DNA of 64,000 nucleotides from Dipteris shenzhenensis (Eukaryota; Polypodiophyta; Polypodiopsida; Gleicheniales): NCBI GenBank assembly GCA_047967505.1, contig CM106538.1, one strand, 5' to 3'. The position numbers and the translations under genes are program-made. This document shows positions 31,548 through 42,187 of this stretch, one piece after another (the stretch's first letter is position 1; each line of letters opens with the position of its first letter). A model generated the notes under the pieces. That model saw nothing but the letters and a program-made list of their open reading frames with translations. It was not told the origin of the DNA and made no database searches.

Positions 31548-32517
31548 TATGCTCTTATGACTACCATCATGGCTACAGAAGAGCCAGTGTACTTCGAAGA
31601 CGCAGTAGACAAGCCAGAATGGCAAACTGCTATGAATGAAGAAATGGATGCTTTGTATAAGAAGGATTTATGCGACCTTCCACCAGGAAAGAAGGCCATA
31701 GCAAATAAATGGGTGTACAAAGTGAAGTACAATCCATATGGAAGTATTCAGAGATACAAAGCCAGACTAGTTGCAAAAGGATTTGCACAACAATATGGTC
31801 AAGACTATGATGAGACTTATGCTCCAGTAGCAAAGATAGATTCCATACGGTTCTTGATATCACTAGCGACACTCAGCAAATGGAATGTGTATCAGCTCGA
31901 TGTCAAGAATGCATTTCTCAATGGTTACCTAGACGAGGAAGTCTACATGCAACAACCAGCAGGTTATGTTGAACTAGGAAAGGAGAATAAGGTTTGCCAT
32001 CTCAAGAAAAGCCTTTACAGCTTAAAGCAAGCACCCAGAAGTTGGTATAGCAGAATTGACAAGTATTTTGCTGATCTGGGATACATGAAGTCCAATGCAG
32101 ATCATACTCTCTACTACAAAGTTCAAGGGGGACATTACTATTGCACTTTTGTACATAGATGATCTGATTGTGACAGGAAGCAAGGATAGCTTCATCAGAA
32201 AACTAAAACAAGACTTATCTATAGAGTTTGACATGAAAGATCTTGGATTTATGCACTATTGTCTTGGAATTGAGTTCTGGAGAGATTCAGATAGCACATT
32301 CATGAGTCAGCTCAAGTATGTTGACAATCTCCTGAAGAAGTTTCATATGGCAGATTGCAGGATTGCAACCACTCCCATGGAATAGAGTTTGAAACTTACT
32401 AAAGATTCAGAAAAGCCTACAGTCAATGATGGATACTACAGGTAGCTCATCAGATCTCTTATATATCTGACAATCACATGGCCAGATATTTGTTATGTAG
32501 TAAGCTCATTAGCACAG
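31548..32517 (+). pseudogene. Copia RT fragment J, close relative of element B
   Basis: Nearly identical to the RT region of element B but on the plus strand: KWVYKVKYNP, QLDVKNAF, the SLKQAPRSW block and YIDD follow in order. It has a short deletion after MDALYK removing the NNTWEL region, a frameshift near 32130-32160, a TAG at 32383-32385 where B has CAG, and another stop near 32445. Similarity starts abruptly at TATGCTCTTATGAC and ends at AGCACAG, where the LTR of element I begins, so J was the target of that insertion. No LTRs of its own remain. Confidence 0.92.
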
Positions 32518-32882
32518 TGTGGGGGTTAAAGGTCACTGTGCCTTTACCCCGGTTATGTACAATACTCAAACACATATATAAATGAATGAAAAAGAAGATT
32601 AGGGTGGTTCTGCACCCACCAAAACTTGTGGCTCTCTGTCTCTCTCTCTGTCTCTGTCTCTCTCTCCTTCTTCCGTTCTTGCTTCCGTTGAGAGCACTCT
32701 CAACTGGTATCAGAGCCCGGGTGATCTAGCTGAGCGTGCGTGAATGCTTGAAGCTTAGCAGCTCTGTGGGAGGAAGGAGAAGCTCTGTGGGAAGCTTTGT
32801 GGGTGACTTTACTTACATCCGAGTGTGCAGATACCTTGGAGGAACCTTTGGAAAAGTTACTTTGGCTTTGCGAAGTGGTCTA
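32518..32882 (+). mobile_element. Element I, truncated 5' end of an H-family copia
   Basis: An LTR of 185 bp (32518-32702) matches the H LTR except for an expanded TCTCTG microsatellite and small indels. It is followed by a perfect primer-binding site (32705-32716) and about 165 bp of H-type leader. Homology to H stops at GCGAAGTGGT, where minus-strand gypsy RT begins. No gag-pol or 3' LTR is present. Confidence 0.9.
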
Positions 32883-33170
32883 GTATTTCATCTTGGAATG
32901 GCAAAGGAAAATGATCCCTCTTAGTGCGTGCATTCAAAGGACGAAATTCCACACAAACCCACAACTTATTTTCTTTGGTGTGACAACTACAGGAGATATG
33001 CATTCTGAATCATCAATAGGAAAGTTGAATCCTGCCTCAAGTAGTTGTTTTACTACTTTCTTTAGTGCCTCAGCTTGGATCACCCCCAATCACCTTAAGC
33101 ATTGCACAACTGGCTTGCTTTCTGGCTTCAACTCAATCTTGTGCTCCAGAAGAGAGATTGATTGAACCTG
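32883..33170 (-). pseudogene. Ty3/gypsy RT N-terminal fragment (element G)
   Basis: On the minus strand the gypsy RT entry region is recognisable: KIELKPESKP, KQLLEAGFNFP, SPVVVTPKK, a WVCVEFRPLNART block and FPLPFQDEILDHF. At least two frameshifts or stops break it. Similarity ends at the junction with element I, in a shared GCGAAGTGG-type sequence, before the catalytic FxDxxSGxxQI block. It is probably the 3' continuation of the gag/protease fragment to its right. Confidence 0.75.
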
Positions 33171-34418
33171 TGAATAGCTTGTTGCAAAGAGATATGGGAA
33201 ATCATCTAACATATCCAAGTACTAGACCTTCTCACTACTAGAGAATCACCAAGAAGCTCTTCATTGCATTGGCATCGTTTAGTGTGCTCCACATCCTCCA
33301 CATGAAGTGTCTCTACAGGATCTTCTTGTACCACCACCTTGTTCCTCCCTCCTGACTCTCATCCCGATCAGCACCAAGACAAAGACCAAAGGCCACTCCT
33401 TCCACCTCACCCTTTGAGCTGGACTCCTCGGAGCTACACCCTGTCTCTTCTTCTTCATCGATTGAACTCTTTGATGTTGAAGACTCCTCCTTGACAACTT
33501 CCTTTTTGTGACTTCAGATGTTGTAGCGCACCTTCTTATCATTTCCATGCAAAATCAATTCTCCAGTATCCCACTTTTGAACAACCTTCACCTTGCGTAG
33601 CCAAGGCCTTCCCAAATCAATGGATAGGCATGTGCATCTGGCTTGGTAGGGATCACCTGAAAAGTAGTCCATCCACTTCTAGATTCTTCACAACTCCCAA
33701 GGTCTTTACCCTAGTGTTGTCAACCAATTTGATGTGATAGGGAGAGGTAGTACTAGCGTCTTTTAAATCAACATCTATCATGCTCTTCTCACTCATGACA
33801 TTAATCGATGCTTCTTGTGGCAATCTCTTTCATAGTGTCCACACTTATGATGGTAGTTGCACTAGATGTTTGACACGTTGGTGGATGCATTCCCTTGTCC
33901 TTGAAATCTTTGTCAATTGGAATGATTTCCTCTTACCTCCATCAATGTAAACATTAGAAATCACTTGACCATCAATGATCACATCAACCATAGGTACATC
34001 ATCACCAACATCTATATCTACCTTGTTAACAACAAGAGTGGCACTTTTATTCTTTTTCTTCTTTGACACTCTTGTGCTTGCTAGCTTTCCCCATTCTTTC
34101 CGTAGATTTGGAAACAAAGCAAGTAATTGACCAAAGGTGATATGATCTTCCTTTTCTTTCAGGTCGGACAACAAGTCATAGCTTCCAATGCCTTGTCCTA
34201 AAGGAAAGTCTAACTGATGTTCCTCATCTACTTCTTCCTTGCTTTCTTCTTCTTCTTTTGCTTTACCACACCCTCGCTTATCCATCATTACCTCTCTTTC
34301 CTCATCCCCTGAAGAAGCTTCTAACAAGGATACTTGTTTTTCTTCTTTTTTTCTCAATCTAGGACACTCAGGGTGATTGTGACCTTTTTCATTACATTCA
34401 TAGCAAGTGACCCCACTC
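33171..34418 (-). pseudogene. Ty3/gypsy nucleocapsid and protease region (element G)
   Basis: The minus strand carries one CX2CX4HX4C zinc knuckle (CYECNEKGHNHPEC, 34364-34405), a long Lys/Glu-rich linker including LDFPLGQGIGSYDLL, then VDVIIDGQVISNVYIDGG, the protease-like D-G-G segment of gypsy elements of this type. The usual DSGA/DGGS flap residues are altered after DGG. Between about 33171 and 33840 the protease-RT connection is broken by stops. Gypsy gag/PR assembles and matures the particle. Family assignment rests on the knuckle, the gag to the right and the RT to the left. Confidence 0.7.
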
Positions 34419-35126
34419 TTATCTCAAGGCCCTATCCTCACTCTTTGGTGCTCTAGGTTGTCGTGCATTAACCGAATGCAATTTCAAATTAGCAAACTCT
34501 GCCATCAATTGGGATATATTATGATCTAACTCAAAGGACTTTGGTACCTGAGGAGTTCCTATTACCTCCAACTTAGAAGTTGAAGACACAAAAGAGGATT
34601 CGATCTTTAGAGAAGCTTCTTTCTTGGTCGCAATGCAAAGTGCCTTCACATATGTCGTTGGATCTTTAATCATTACTTTTGAGCGAAGATGAGGCTCCAA
34701 AGCCATAACAAATTTTCTCATCTTTGAGTGCTCCATCCCTACGAGACTTTGAGGGGTTGATGATGTAGATGCCACAGCTCGCAAAGCTGCCTTTTCATAC
34801 TTTGTCCATAAAGTTTCATATCGGATTGCCAATGCAGAGACCATTCCACCATCTCCTTGATAGAACCGGTCCAACTACAACATCAAAGAATTTGGCGACT
34901 CCACTGCCCCAAATCTCTACTTCATTGCAGCCACCACTTGGTCCCGGTCCTCCTTGGTCGAGGCCTCATGCCAACTCAAGGCTACACCTTCAAGAAAATC
35001 AGGCAAAATCTCCGCCCGCCGATCCTTCATGGACCATCTAGAAAGCTAGCATCCTCGAACAAAATCCTGAAGATAAGACTTCGGGTCTTCCCCTTGGGTC
35101 CCTCGAAACACTAGAATCTTCACCAT
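34419..35126 (-). pseudogene. Ty3/gypsy gag (element G)
   Basis: The probable start is ATG at 35124-35126 (MVKILVFRGTQGED). The Retrotrans_gag-type core then follows in pieces that change frame several times between 35110 and 34870. The best preserved part is 34419-34874, containing LDRFYQGDGGMVSALA-like sequence, KYEKAALRAVAS and KMRKFVMALEPHLRSKVM. The next segment leads into the zinc knuckle after a stop. No LTR or primer-binding site was found to its right. Confidence 0.7.
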
Positions 35127-35807
35127 GATGAAACACAAAAAAGAAACACCAACATCCAAATAATATCCCAAACAAGATCCCACAGAGCCTTAGTATACCA
35201 AGACCAACTTATTATGCATAACCACTTGTTGGAAACCCTCCACAATGTGATCCTCAACAAAATCTTCAAAAATAAGTGACCAACCAGCACCATGAAAACA
35301 TTGTGTATACATGCATTCAAGAATCACCCTTGTCACAATTGAGTGTGCACATGACATCTTTAAGATATTGTACTCTTCATCATTTGCATAGCAAAAGAAG
35401 TTGAAAGCATTGAGAATCACCACTCCACTATCATAGTCAAAAACTATCCAAAGACTCAACTCTTCTTCACACCAAGTTGCCAGTGCATGAAACAATTCCC
35501 AATCTATCATTGTGCCTGCTAACAGCGTTGTCGATTACCAACATATTCAAGAGTGCAAACATAAATAATATGATCATGATGACTGTACGAATAGCTTGAG
35601 CATCACCTTCACAATCTTCTAGTTCTCTTAAACGGGGTGCAATCTCTTCTAACGGAGTTCTTCCAGGCATCTTCTTTATCACATCAAAAAACACATGCCT
35701 ATACTAGGCATAACATGCAATCAAGTACATGCGAGACCGTTTGGTAAGGTGGGATGAATCCAATACCAAACGTACCCGGCATCTCCACCAAAAGATGTGA
35801 CATGAAG
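35127..35807 (-). other. Unassigned frames upstream of element G gag
   Basis: Two minus-strand frames (35190-35510 and 35467-35694) are open for 106 and 75 codons and overlap. Neither resembles a known domain. They may be part of element G's 5' region or unrelated flanking DNA. Confidence 0.3.
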
Positions 35808-35931
35808 TTGGGGGTAATAACTTCACGCACCTCTTCACTTCCTACTGCTTTCGAACTGAGTGATAGAGATATTTATCATTGGGAAAGGGACATTAAAACA
35901 AAGCTTTTATACCAAGAGACCACACCATACT
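35808..35931 (+). pseudogene. Unassigned conserved coding-like segment, copy 2
   Basis: Second copy of the segment at 21036: SRTSSLPTAFELSDRDIY, WERDI and LLYQETTPY are preserved in one open plus-strand frame, which starts upstream at an ATG near 35754. It is cut where the element F LTR begins; copy 1 shows the continuing sequence TTCCTCCCTTAG. Family unknown. Confidence 0.5.
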
Positions 35932-36280
35932 TGTTACGTCAACTATAATACCGTGTGAGCACGGTATAAGGCGGGAAGCCAGCGGGCTTGACAGAACTTG
36001 CATTAATAGGGCCTAAAGGGCTTAGATCTAGGGTCACGCCTAGGTCTAGGCATTTATGAGGTGGTGCATAAGGAGTCCTAGAGAGGGCTATAAAGAGAGG
36101 TGTCCCTTGTGGGACATGTGGCACCAAAGTTGGAGGCCAAGTGGCAAGTGCTGGGCTAGGAGGGAGGATTCTAGAGGGAGCCAAAAAAAGAAAGGAGGTT
36201 TAGGGGGCTCCAAGAGAAGGGAATTTGTGGTCGGGTGGATTATGACAGCAGAAGCCCTCGAGGTTTGAGGACCTACAACA
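35932..36280 (+). repeat. Element F (Ty3/gypsy) 5' LTR
   Basis: 349 bp beginning TGTTACGTCAAC and ending ACCTACAACA, followed after one base by a primer-binding site. Near its 5' end is a perfect 8-bp inverted repeat, ATACCGTG-TGAG-CACGGTAT. A TATA element (TATAAAG, 36089-36095) marks U3/R. The left boundary is confirmed by the interrupted flanking repeat. No matching 3' LTR is present because the element is truncated. Confidence 0.85.
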
Positions 36281-36281
36281 T

Positions 36282-36293
36282 TGGTATCAAAGT
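36282..36293 (+). other. Element F primer-binding site
   Basis: TGGTATCAAAGT, a decayed initiator-Met tRNA complement, one base inside the LTR. Confidence 0.8.
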
Positions 36294-37240
36294 TGAGTTG
36301 ATCTACAATTACAATGCAAAGTAGGTTAGAAACATAGCTCCCTATTTCGACGAGATGGAAGCCTTGAAAATTTGTGAGCTAAGTAGAGCAAAATCTCCGT
36401 TGTCACAATGGTTGAATGGGGTGTGTATTTTGTGGGTGCTATTCTAATCACTAGCAGCTTCCTTCCTACGCAATGCTCTTCCCTTTGAAACAATTGGAGT
36501 ATTCAAGAGTTGTGTGATCGATGCTATGAAGAAGCCTTCACCATCTTCAGTGTGAAGGAGCCGTCACGGGAGCTGCTATTAGTCTTGGGCCTCTTAGATG
36601 CTTGATGTTGCATTGCACTGTTGCATTACTTAAAAGAATCACTAGAGTTTGAGAACACCATCGCACTGCGCAATCCATTGCAATCAGATGGCCATTGAAA
36701 CTTGAGAAGGTCACCACTTGAGACTACTTATAGAGCAGCAGCTGCAAGATTGGCAAAAATTCAGAGCACAGGAAGTGAAAATGGCATGAGTGAGCTTGCA
36801 AAAGGTAGCGCAAATCGTTGCTCAAATCGTCTATTCGTTGCTACACAAATACACAGAGTCTAAGCATTTGTAAAAGCCACGTAATCTAAGGTTTTCAAAA
36901 CCTTAGAAAAAGCCAACTCAACACCTTTTTCTACCCCTCTCTAAAGTCTAAAGTCCCCTCTCTTTTCAAAGTCTTTTCACCCCCTTCTTCTTTCCAATCT
37001 CCTTAGCCTCACCAAACTCAAAGAAGAAGATAGAAGAATAGGTCGAAAAGTTCGAAGCAAAGAGTATAAAGAAGGGCGGGATCAAGATGAGAGATCAAGA
37101 ATTAAAAGCGTGAGAGGACGCGTCAGCTTCAAAGACAAATTCAAGACCATCGAACAAATACCAGGGAAGTGGGCATCATATTTTTCTCTCTGATATAAAG
37201 CGCTTTGCTTTACATTTTCTAGAAAATATACATTTTTAAA
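36294..37240 (+). other. Element F leader
   Basis: Nearly 950 bp between primer-binding site and gag, with no recognised domain. AT-rich in the last 300 bp. Long leaders are common in plant gypsy elements. Confidence 0.6.
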
Positions 37241-38577
37241 ATGACAACTCCAAAAAGGGATGGTATGAATAGGGAGGCTGAGGAAAGGGCTAGAAAGGAA
37301 AAAGCAATGGTTGGAGAGGAAATACATGAGGAGGTACAAACTGAAACTCAAGAGGATAATGTAGAAATGGAGGATATTGATTATGGTGATTATGGAATTC
37401 CGTATACGGAATTCACTAAACTTGAAACTCGAACACAAAATATAGAAACACAGTTAGGGGTTATCAGTGAAACATTAAAAACCCTAGCTGAAGCTATAAC
37501 TAAGATAGTCGATTCTCAATCGGTATCTATTACTGAAAAATCACCGATTCCTCCTAATCAAGTTGAGAGGTCTACCTCTCGACTTAGAGAAACCTCGAAC
37601 ATCCTTAAGGACTTAAAACCACCAATTTTCAATGGGGAAGAAAAGGAGCGTAATAAAGATGCGATTAATACATTCTTGCAAAAATGGCAAGACTTTCATC
37701 GACTCAGGAATACACCTCCTGAAAAATCAAGTTGTGGAAGCAAGTCTTTCCCTTGGAAATAAAGCCTATAAATGGTGGATGAGGCTCAGGGAGAGTGATA
37801 AAATTCCTAGATATTGGAGTGAGTTTGAAAAAGCCTTCCTAAAAGAGTTTTTACTAGAAAATGAATTAGAAAGAGCATGGGAGGCTTGGGACAATTGCAC
37901 TATGGGTAAAAACACTCTAGTCCATAGCAAATTATAGGGAGGCAGTCCTCAAGCTGAAGGAAATTGATGAATTCCAAAAGATAAGGGGTTTCGTGAGAGG
38001 TCTCAAAGACACTTATAAGGTTGAGGTGAAAAGAAATGCTCCAAAAACCTTTGAGGAAGCCATTAAGTATGCCCAAATATATGATGATACGATGGGGAAA
38101 TTCAGAATTGGAACTTCGAAGCAAACAGGTTTTGTTCCAAAGTTCAATAAATTTTCCAATTTGAAAAGGAAGCGGCACTTTAAGAAGGAAGTTCCTCAGG
38201 CATCACCTAAGAAACCTCAAACACAAAATTATCCTCTCTTGAAGAAAGAGGATTATGAAAGGGCCAGGCAAGAAAATCTTTGCTTCAAATGTCTAGCCAA
38301 AGACGATGCTGCTTGGAACTATCCTAAAAATAAACCAGCGGGAGTGAAAGCCCCAAATAGACCTCCACAAAGACAAGTGCATGCGGTGCAAGTGTTACCG
38401 CTCAATGGTACTGAGAAGTACACTGAGGTAGAGGTCTATCATGAGGATAGAACCCATATGTGCTATCTATCATCGGCAATGTGGCAACCCACCTTTGGTC
38501 CTCATGATTTGATGAGGATGCATGGAAAAATTAAGGGGCAAAGAGTAAGAGTGATGGTCGATGATAGTGCAACACAT
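37241..38577 (+). pseudogene. Ty3/gypsy gag and start of protease (element F)
   Basis: Gag begins MTTPKRDGMNREAEERARKE with a coiled-coil-prone acidic N-terminus. The capsid core follows: LKPPIFNGEE, then in a second frame AYKWWMRLRES and YWSEFEKAFLKEF, then in a third frame RGLKDTYKVEVKR with FEEAIKYAQIYDD. Two frameshifts, near 37700-37735 and 37905-37990, break it. A degenerate zinc knuckle (CFKCLAKDDAAWNYP; the His and last Cys are lost) and the protease segment VRVMVDDSATH follow. Protein similarity stops there, at the junction with transposase fragment M. Confidence 0.85.
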
Positions 38578-38584
38578 AGAATAA

Positions 38585-39840
38585 GGCATCGCCATCTCGT
38601 GTACACAATATGGAATGAATGAAGTCATGAGGGCTAGTAGGAACCACTCCCCTATGACCATCAAGGGAATGGAATATGTCATACATCAATCCAAAATCCA
38701 CATGGTAGCAACAACAGCATGTGTCATGCTCCTGAGAGCATCGCACAAACCATGGCCTGCATCGCTCAAATGACCTCTACCCAATCCTGAACTCCGGGTG
38801 TGCCTCTACAAACTGAGTGTACAACTCAGTCTGGGTACACTCCAAAAAATATGCACCATGCTCAATGTACACACCGGATGACACCCTCTTCCACAATGCC
38901 TTCTTAAACATCGGGGATGCTCTGCAATGTTCCTCCCAAAACTGTTGTATGAAGGACCTAGTGGAATCATCCAACAATCGATCCCTACGAGGTGCATGAC
39001 CACTCGAAGCCCAAAGAGCATCACTCTCACTATCCTCTAGACTCTACCTCCTAATCATGCCTGCTCGCAATGTGCGTGGTGCAATCTAAAGAAGACGTGA
39101 AGCGGTACGCACATGGCCTATCATATGAGGTCTACTAATGGTAGCCACAATAGCACAACGTGCTGCCAAGGCATCACTAGAGTTCCTATGCTTAATAGAA
39201 GCATAGGAACATCGGACACTGCTAAGGACCTCACTACATACAACCCTATCTCTACGTGCACCAAGACCAGCAAGCCTCCTACACTCTACCAAGTCAGGGT
39301 GATCAATCAGGGACGTGAGAAGAGTAGATTGCAAAGCTGGTGTGAGGTCACTAAAAAAAGACTGCACGATCCTGCTAGTACGATGACTGATAGTGGACTT
39401 CGGCAAGTCACGTCATGAAGCAACACTGCTGCTGCAAGGTGGGGCAAGGGGATCAATGGGAGGTGGTAGGGTGGAGGGGGGAAGGGAGGCACCAAGGGGA
39501 AGGGGGGGAGGGGGAGGGGGACGGGGGAGGGTGGAGGGGGAAGAGGTAGAGGTGGAGGGCAAAATGTAGGTGGCTAGGGGAAGGGCAGAGGCTGGAGGTA
39601 GGGGAGCGGATGAGGATGTGGAGGGGGGGACAATGGAGGTGGGGGTGGGGGTGGGGGTGGGGGTGGAGGTGGAGGTGGGATGTAGAGGTGGAGGTGGATC
39701 GGTGGTGGCAATGCGAGCTCTAGCACTAGAGGCTCTCTTGCGCTCACGAGCCTTCCGCTTGCACTCCTCGTCAATGAAATTTGGGGGGGGGGGTTCCTAC
39801 ATCTTTCACGTCTACTAGCTCTACGGCTTGGAGAACCCAT
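38585..39840 (-). pseudogene. DDE-type transposase fragment M, N-terminal half
   Basis: From ATG at 39838-39840 (MGSPSRRASRRERCRNPP, basic) the minus strand runs through a His/Pro-rich low-complexity linker. A region starting PKSTISHRTSRIVQSFFSD follows, then after stops SFIQQFWEEHCRASPMFKK, TQTELYTQFVEAHPEFRIG, an F-E-R-C-R-PWFVR block and a CCCCYHVDF cysteine cluster. The last blocks correspond in order to element L (FWHENTT, QTELYIKFVDQNPDISIG, FEHCKPWYVRKLKERN, CCCKIHIEF). The catalytic half is absent. Several stops are present. Named by correspondence to L, whose superfamily I cannot assign. Confidence 0.6.
39460..39680. repeat. G-rich low-complexity tract with quadruplex-forming runs
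   Basis: Plus-strand runs of three to seven G recur many times, including five GGGGGTG-type repeats at about 39635-39665. On the minus strand this is the His/Pro-rich linker of fragment M. Confidence 0.8.
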
Positions 39841-40068
39841 TGTCAATGAAAGTAGGATGGAAGGTGTGACAAAGTGATGGGGAGGCAAGAATGGCTAAGA
39901 ATGGGTGAAATAAACCAAAATGTGGTGTCTTATAGAGAGCCTCAACTCATCCACTAGATTGCTCTTGATTATTTTTGGTGGAGAAGGTGCTAAGATTGAA
40001 AATAATTCGCTACTAAATTACGTTGGATTTTGTTTTGAAACTAATTTTTGTGGTTAATCCAAAATCGT

Positions 40069-40345
40069 GGTCGTAAACCTCGATTGAGGTATTCTATGCT
40101 TCGGTCATACACCTCGATCGAGGTATTCTATGCTTTGCTCATAAACCTCGATCGAGGTATTCTATGCCTCATGCACACCATCATCATAAACCTCGATCGA
40201 GGTATTCTATGCCTCGGTCATAAACCTCGATCGAGGTATTCTATGCCTCACACACATCGCGGTCATAAACCTCGATCGAGGTATTCTATGCCTCATGCAC
40301 ATCGTGGTCATAAACCTTGATCGAGGTATTCTATGCCTCACACAC
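40069..40345. repeat. Minisatellite with palindromic core
   Basis: Seven units of roughly 32-46 bp, each with CATAAACCTCGATCGAGGTA then TTCTATGCYT. The core CCTCGATCGAGG is a perfect 12-bp palindrome in five units; the first and last have a single C-to-T or G-to-A-type change. Spacer length varies through CACACATC/ATGCACATC insertions. Confidence 0.93.
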
Positions 40346-40374
40346 TCAAATCACATGCATGTATAACTTACCAT

Positions 40375-40800
40375 GCATGTTGATGATGTGGCTCGCCATC
40401 ATCATGATGTGTATACATGTGGCTGATGTGGCACCATGCATGGTGATGATGTGGCAATATGGTGTGGAATATATGAGCCTCTTCCATGACGTGGAAATGT
40501 GATGTGGCATGATGAGTTGGCATTCATGAGGTGGTAGATTGACATGACAAATTGAGGTGGAGGGATTGGTGACGTGGCAATGTTGACGAGGTATGCCAAG
40601 GTGGCAAGTGTGATGACATGGTTTCAAGAGTCCCTATGATGTGAAATGATGAGGTGGCACATGTAGCTGATGTGGCAGGACGTGTGGCAATCTAAGGTGA
40701 CATGGCATGGAGTGATGTCACATCTCCTTGATGACATGGCACCATGCGGTCTAACAACGTGGCATGGTTGCAAGGCAAAAATAGATGACTCAGCCTTCCA
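40375..40800. repeat. TGATGTGGC-rich segment
   Basis: GATGTGGC, GACGTGGC and GGTGGCA phrases recur at least 12 times. This resembles the element B array with most CpG converted to TpG. It may be the leader of a decayed B-like element; no LTR or gag was found nearby. Confidence 0.55.
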
Positions 40801-40809
40801 CCTGGGCAG

Positions 40810-41520
40810 GATCCACACTCCAATGGCTTGCCACTAGGATCGATGATGCTCCTAGCCTACCTCACCAATCCTAATACCAAGCCTACCTTGTCTCGGTATT
40901 AGGCTTGGGTGGCCCTTTTCCCCCCACAAAAGGGAGATTTCACTCTTGGAGGCCATATTGTATGTTTCCCTTACTCAACCAAACTTTTTTACTCGTATTC
41001 ATCATGCGGACGACTAAAAATATCGACATTTTTGAAATGTTTGGTCATGTTTGAGAATTACTAGATTTATTTTTAATATTCTTTGTTGATCCTCTAAGGA
41101 GTAAAAGTAAAAACAAAACTTCAAATCTTCCTAAATCTAACCGTTGGATTTGGGATTTGATTATTGAACCACACACCCTTATGCGCCTACTAACCTTCCA
41201 CTGAATTGGATTTGCTTAATTATTCAAAATACTAAAAAAATGTGGTGTGCTACTAAAATGCATGTATTTTATGACTTTATTTATTATAAATAATTATTTA
41301 TAATTAGATAAATCATTCAAATAATTACCAATAAATCAAGTTAAGCTCTACATAATGTAAAGAGACCACCAACAAAGTTTCAATAACATTTAATCTAAAA
41401 TGAGTGAGAAATTTAGAATTTAATATGACACTCTCTGTTCGTGACAAAGGTGTGACCATGCCATGTGACACAAAGACATTTTTTGTGTGTGCATCGAACT
41501 TTCAATCAGACTATACCATT
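40810..41520. other. AT-rich DNA without recognised features
   Basis: No domain, LTR end or RNA gene is visible. The segment is strongly A/T-rich around 41230-41400. Confidence 0.5.
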
Positions 41521-41525
41521 GTGTG

Positions 41526-42182
41526 TGTAAGAAAATAGTACGCAGCGGAAGATAACAACAAAACGCAAGTACACGATGGAAAGCTGGAGAGAATACAAAA
41601 ATTCTGATATACCAAACTCTGCTGATACAACTGATGGTTGGCTGTCCACCCGTGCGCTCTACAGACAGAGCTTCGATGGTGATCTAGACAGATGCTGGAC
41701 GGAGGACTATGAGCGTGAAGAACTGGTGATCTGATGATAGGGGGTGGCCACTTATATAGTGTAAGTGGTTGACGGTCGGCCCTGTAATAGGCAGTCGGCC
41801 TAATAGACAGTCGGCCTGGAAGACCACCGACCCTTCAGAAAACATGCCGTCGGGCAGATGAAGGATCGCGCATAGGTCATACCGCTGGGGGCTTTGCCCC
41901 CAGACCCCCACCGGGGGCCTGCGCCCCCCGGACCCCCTGCTATCGGGGGGGCTATCGCCCCCCCGAACCCCCCCTTTGTGCAGACGGGTATCTACTCTTG
42001 GCTCCTAAGCCGTCTCATAACCATCTGGTCTACTCTAAGACCCCTTCCAGTGTCTAAACTGGGGATCCCTCCCAATATCCGATACCCATCATGGCTTCTC
42101 CTCATATGGGGGCCTTACAACATTGGGTACACAGAATATTGGTGGGTTACATGAGAGGTGGACATTTGAGCTAACTCTAACA
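41526..42182 (-). repeat. Probable solo LTR with GC-rich hairpins
   Basis: 657 bp from TGTAAGAAAATAG to CTAACTCTAACA, flanked by GTGTG on both sides (41521-41525 and 42183-42187). In minus sense it begins TGTTAGAG and contains a TATA element (CTATATAAG near 41750), so U3, R and U5 lengths are reasonable. Nothing internal to an LTR element adjoins it. It interrupts the 3' end of the Helitron helicase relic. The target duplication lies in a GT-rich run, so it is weaker evidence than the others here. Three GC-rich hairpins at 41886-41976 lie in U3. Confidence 0.6.
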
Positions 42183-42187
42183 GTGTG

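Noticed and set aside
32640-32690. Regulatory CT tract specific to element I
   Set aside because: It is a microsatellite expansion of the TCTCTG run already present in the H LTR.
40069-40345. CRISPR array
   Set aside because: Repeat units have short, similar spacers, the context is a plant retroelement landscape and no cas genes exist; a minisatellite explains it.
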